Positions 60,288 through 64,000 of a DNA stretch of 64,000 nucleotides are shown piece by piece. The notes beneath the pieces are model-generated. The model had not been told where the DNA came from, did no database searches, and worked only from the letters and a program-made list of their open reading frames with translations. The position numbers and the translations under genes are program-made. Source of the DNA: Anisus vortex. Lineage: Eukaryota > Mollusca > Gastropoda > Planorbidae. Where the stretch lies: NCBI GenBank assembly GCA_949126835.1, contig OX421502.1, positions 37,205,479 through 37,269,478 of the forward strand, given 5' to 3'. How positions within the stretch are numbered: the first letter of the stretch is position 1; the number at the start of each line of letters is the position of its first letter.

Positions 60288-60590
60288 CTAATCTATAAAG
60301 AGAATGGATTGGGCCCGGAAACTATATTTTAGAAGTTAAAATTTATAGGCTTTCACATGACTTTCACTTAGCTATAAAATATAAAATTTCAGAATTTATA
60401 AACACTGACCTGTAAATACATTTTAAATGACTTAGACTCACTGATCTATAAAAAGAATGGATTAGGCACGGAGGTAACATTCTTGAGGCCAAAATAAATA
60501 GGCTTTGACGTGACTTTCACTTATCTATAAAATTTAGAATTACTAAACACTGACCTGTAAATACATTTTAAGTGAACTAGATTTCCATTT
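60288..60590. repeat. Two-copy tandem repeat of about 150 bp
   Basis: ctataaa-agaatggatt, ataggctttcacatgacttt and actgacctgtaaatacattt each occur twice in the same order, at about 60290-60435 and 60440-60580. Confidence 0.8.
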
Positions 60591-60747
60591 TATCGTATAG
60601 ATGTGCTCCAATTATAGTTGTTTTGTTTCTATAACTCGCTTATATGGATCGGTGAATAGTGTAAACAGTGCAATGAATTATGGCCTCAAATTTACGCGTA
60701 CATATGTATTCTTTTTTCCTTTTTATCGATCACAGTGAGTAATACTT

Positions 60748-60795
60748 TTGGGTACGCCAGCCGAACTCGCTGCCGCTCGGCTACAGCGCCCCGTG
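60748..60795 (-). mobile_element. SINE-A head fragment
   Basis: gggtacgccagccgaactcg followed by the complement of the A box; only the tRNA-like end remains. Confidence 0.6.
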
Positions 60796-60799
60796 ATCA

Positions 60800-61390
60800 T
60801 GCAATTGTTAAAACACAAAGGCCTTCTAATAATTAGTATTAGACCCCCCCCCCCTCACACGGGAGAGGGGTTGGGTGTTCAGTCCTGCAACTTGAGAAAC
60901 ACTGACATAACACAAAAACTCTCATTTAAATTTGAATGCGTTAATTTTATTTTTTTTAAATTATATTTTATTGTAGGTCATGTTGCCCTGTACCTAAACA
61001 GTGCATTATTTTTATGAATGTTTTTTTTAAATAATTTTTGTTTCTCAGACGTATTTCAACATTTCAACGTTCACTGTCAGTGAAGCAATTGTTCCAAGTC
61101 TGTCATTTGTCGACGAAAACTTTCTGTGCTTCCTTCTTCTTTCCCCCATTTTCCCCATTAGCTGTGTACTTTTAGATGGCCATTGAGTCTCAAGTTTTGA
61201 TCTACGGGGGACGCTCACGTGTTGTGGCAAGACCATCGTAATGACTTACGATAGTCTTGGTTGTTTGCAGATATTAAGTTTCCTGTGTAGGGTACAGTGT
61301 TAGGTCTTGCAGAACCGTACGGATTTTGTGGAACCGGGTTTTCTGTAAAGATCAACATGTTTGTCTTTTGACTTTGTCATTTTTTTTTCG
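60800..61390. other. Unassigned spacer
   Basis: No recognised feature. Confidence 0.35.
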
Positions 61391-61399
61391 TGCGTTTTA

Positions 61400-61805
61400 C
61401 AAGCAAATCTAAAGTTTTATATCAAATCTAAAGTTTTATATCAAATCTAAAGTTTTATATCAAATCTAAAGTTTTATATCAAATCTAAAGTTTTATAAGA
61501 AAATCTAAAGTTTGTTTTAGCAAGTCTAATGTTTTATAGCAAATCTAAAGTTTTATAAAAAAATCTAAAGTTTGTTTTAGCAAGTCTAATGTTTTATAGC
61601 AAATCTAAAGTTTTATAAGAAAATCTAAAGTTTGTTTTAGCAAGTCTAATGTTTTATAGCAAATCTAAAGTTTTATAAAAAAAAATCTAAAGTTTGTTTT
61701 AGCAAGTCTAATGTTTTATATCAAATCTAAAGTTTTATAAGAAAATCTAAAGTTTGTTTTAGCAAGTCTAATGTTTTATAGCAAATCTGAAGTTTTATAG
61801 CGAAA
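61400..61805. repeat. Minisatellite of aaatctaaagttttatatc and a 59-61-bp composite
   Basis: About five simple 19-bp units are followed by about five composite units. In the composites aaatctaaagttttataaga alternates with tctaaagtttgttttagc and aagtctaatgttttatagc. Confidence 0.92.
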
Positions 61806-62079
61806 GTATCAAATTTTATGTTAAATGTTTGTTATTTATCTTGTTTTGGATTCCCACACTTGCATTACTGGGTCTTATGAGGACCGGGGTTCTTGGAAAA
61901 AGCCGAATTACCGGGAACCGGTTCTCATGCAACCCGTTCTGATTCACTTAAGTTCAAAGCAAGTCTTTAAACACACACACACACACAAAAAACACTGGTA
62001 AACCATGTGAGTAAATGTTAAGCCCAGCAAGTTTAGTTTATTGACAGTATTGTACTGCATGTAACTTATATTGAGGGTT

Positions 62080-62150
62080 TGTATTCTTCTCTTCTCTTCT
62101 CTTATACATTACAGACGCTCCTTCTATAAAGAAGATTTCATCTACTGCGT
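62080..62150 (-). mobile_element. LINE-A extreme 3' tail with (AAGAG)n extension
   Basis: ttacagacgctccttctata with a (tcttc)n run on its left, i.e. a pentanucleotide tail on the coding strand. Only about 50 bp of LINE remain. Confidence 0.7.
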
Positions 62151-62319
62151 CCAAGGTAAAGTGTATCACCAAGTCTATAAATAGGTTTACAAGTCTGTCT
62201 TATAATGTAGGCCCATCATTCTTTTTTTTTTATAATGATAAGTTCTGTATAGACAATAAAAAAACTAATTCTTTTTACATGTCCCACTTTTCATTCCGTA
62301 TATCTTACTGTGTCGTTTT

Positions 62320-62560
62320 CTGTTACTATCTCTCTCTCTTTCTCTCTCGTGCTCTCTTTCTTGCCTTCCCTCTCGCTCTCCATAAATTGCTCTCTCTCTC
62401 CTGCAATCTCCCTCTTTGCACTCTCTCTCTCTCTCTCTGCTCTATCTCTTTACTTTCTCTCTCTCTCTTTGCTTTATCTCTTTCTTCTCAAGCACTCTGT
62501 ATCTTTTCTCTCTCCCTGTACCTCTTTCTCTCCCCCCCCTTCTCTCTAACTCTATCAACG
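62320..62560. repeat. CT-rich tract
   Basis: Imperfect (ct)n with Leu/Ser-rich frames that are repeat translations. Confidence 0.88.
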
Positions 62561-62589
62561 ATCGCCAGCAATGTTCTAGTTAATTATAA

Positions 62590-62893
62590 ATGCATCATTC
62601 AACCAAAACCTCTAATCTCGCCATTCAACCAAAACCTCTAATCTCGCCATTCAACCAAAACCTCTAATCTCGCCATTCAACCAAAACCTCTAATCTCGCC
62701 ATTCAACCAAAACCTCTAATCTCGCCATTCAACCAAAACCTCTAATCTCGCCATTCAACCAAAACCTCTAATCTCGCCATTCAACCAAAACCTCTAATCT
62801 CGCCATTCAACCAAAACCTCTAATCTCGCCATTCAACCAAAACCTCTAATCTCGCCATTCAACCAAAACCTCTAATCTCGCCATTCAACCAGC
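62590..62893. repeat. 26-bp minisatellite, about 11 perfect units
   Basis: Unit aaaacctctaatctcgccat followed by tcaacc, nearly invariant across all copies. Confidence 0.96.
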
Positions 62894-62947
62894 GGTTTTC
62901 TTTCTTTCGTTTTTTCTTCTTTATATATCTAAATATTTTTTGTTCAT

Positions 62948-62963
62948 TGTGTGTGTGTGTGTG

Positions 62964-63001
<38 letters not shown>

Positions 63002-63020
63002 TGTGTGTGTGTGTGTGTTT
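62948..63020. repeat. (TG)n microsatellite
   Basis: About 70 bp of nearly pure tg. Confidence 0.95.
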
Positions 63021-63720
63021 TGATTTGTTTTTGTTGTGGGGGTTGGTGGGTACAATAGAACATTGGGTGGGGGGAGGGAGTAGGGAGGATAATGAATGAT
63101 AAGTATTTAAATATAATGCAGTCACACACACAAACAAACTTAAGGGCAAAGAGGACAAATTTTGTTATTTTGGAGTTGACGGGATAGAAATGAAACCAAA
63201 GCGAGGGCGGGAAAGACACTTGGGAAAAGAGGGGGGGGTACAAACGGAGTTCGGGGGGGAGGATGGGGTGTTATAAATAGGGGAACGGAGGAGGGGGGAG
63301 GGTGCAGACGAACACAAGGCCTTTGGGCCATATTTTTAAATTAACGGGGCAAGAGCTGATATGAACCGGAAATGCTCGGTTATCATTCCACTTCCGGTAT
63401 TGTGAAGGAGGAGGTGGATGGGAAACAGGGGGGGGGAGGCACGGAGAGATAACCGCTGAAGAGTAGTCGCCCCTGAATGTCAAAGCGACATGAAAAGAAC
63501 GTGGTCTGGTGGGAAGGAGGCGGGCTGGATGGAATCAGGAGAGATGGGTAGGGGGGTGGAGGTCTTTGATGAGGTGGGGGGAGGTTTGTTGTTGGCGTTG
63601 ACCCCGAGTTCTGTTCATACTAAATAGTGCATTGTGGGATTGTGAAAACGATGGCCAGGAAGTGAGGGAGGGGCGGGGTCGATGGATGGGGGCGGAAGAG
63701 ATTTAGTCAGAGCGTGCAGC
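63021..63720. other. G-rich, purine-biased region
   Basis: Many g-runs of 4-7 on the plus strand (about 63070, 63230, 63260, 63430, 63550, 63580). The open minus-strand Pro/Ser-rich frames follow from this bias. G-quadruplex formation is plausible. No gene is supported. Confidence 0.6.
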
Positions 63721-63919
63721 GCGCAGACTTTGGCGGGAAAAGTCTTTTTTTTTAAAATGAGGAGGTTGGGAGCCAGAGAAAATAACAGGCATTACCTTAA
63801 ACTGGAGCAGACGAGAACTTTGAGCTACTTATTACCCGCTTTGGTCTTAGGACTAACCTTTTTTGTTTTGCTGAGAATTTTTGTCAAAAGATAGTTAGAT
63901 TAGTTCACTATGTATGTGG

Positions 63920-64000
63920 CAGGGATCGATAGTTCTTTCATAATAGTCTTCCAAAGTAGGATATTATCTAATTCATTCATCGTGCCAAAAAAAAAGTCTA
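63920..64000. mobile_element. Start of a hAT-A-type MITE, cut by the window edge
   Basis: cagggatcgatagttctttc, then aaagtaggat and tctaattcatt follow the same order as the MITE at 2742-2931. Confidence 0.6.

Noticed and set aside
62590..62893. CRISPR-like direct repeats (also 47690-48010)
   Set aside because: Units are contiguous with no unique spacers, in a eukaryotic context; they are minisatellites.
63682..63894. 70-residue plus-strand frame with a hydrophobic segment
   Set aside because: No homology recognised, short, beside G-rich low complexity; not distinguishable from chance.

Overview
This 64 kb window is eukaryotic, AT-rich and almost entirely non-coding. It has intron-style splice signals, tRNA-derived SINEs, 5'-truncated LINEs, many hAT-type DNA transposons, long tetranucleotide arrays (GATA, CAGA, CAGG) and one 200-N assembly gap. 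The combination fits a metazoan nuclear genome, and my best guess is a mollusc, probably a gastropod. That guess rests on repeat character only; no taxonomic marker gene is present. Only one convincing host coding exon was found (5440-5988, minus), a serine-rich N-terminal exon of a protein I cannot name that ends at a GTGAGT splice donor. I saw no rRNA, functional tRNA, CRISPR or bacterial operon, and no LTR retrotransposon.

Layout. 0-9 kb: a polypyrimidine tract, GATA arrays, small MITEs, a SINE, LINE 3' ends and the host exon. 9-17 kb: mostly unassigned sequence, more arrays, and a complete hAT-like element (13731-15412). 17.6-24.65 kb: a deeply nested block. A ZMYM-type hAT with a perfect 8-bp target duplication holds a second hAT, which itself holds a CR1-like LINE and a PIF/Harbinger element; the outer hAT also holds a LINE with a 14-bp duplication. 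25-34 kb: RTE-like LINE tails, hAT pieces, a SINE and a 73-bp piggyBac-like MITE. 34.1-39.0 kb: another ZMYM-type hAT with a decayed transposase and a second hAT nested inside; the whole block splits a SINE. 40.4-42.4 kb: a 645-bp tandem array. Each period joins a 14-bp minisatellite to a GC-rich, hairpin-rich 456-bp module. The same module stands alone at 49751-50207 between perfect 9-bp duplications, so it is a mobile element, of a type I do not recognise. 43-50 kb: dispersed repeats, the gap, arrays. 50.5-53.1 kb: two nested hAT-like elements with perfect duplications. 54.8-56.7 kb: a 13-bp satellite with about 0.7-kb higher-order periodicity. 57-64 kb: a hAT transposase tail, a MITE and several minisatellites.

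There is no pathway to describe. The value of the window is its transposon stratigraphy: target duplications give element boundaries and the relative order of insertion. The strongest candidate for something undescribed is the 456-bp module and the array built from it.
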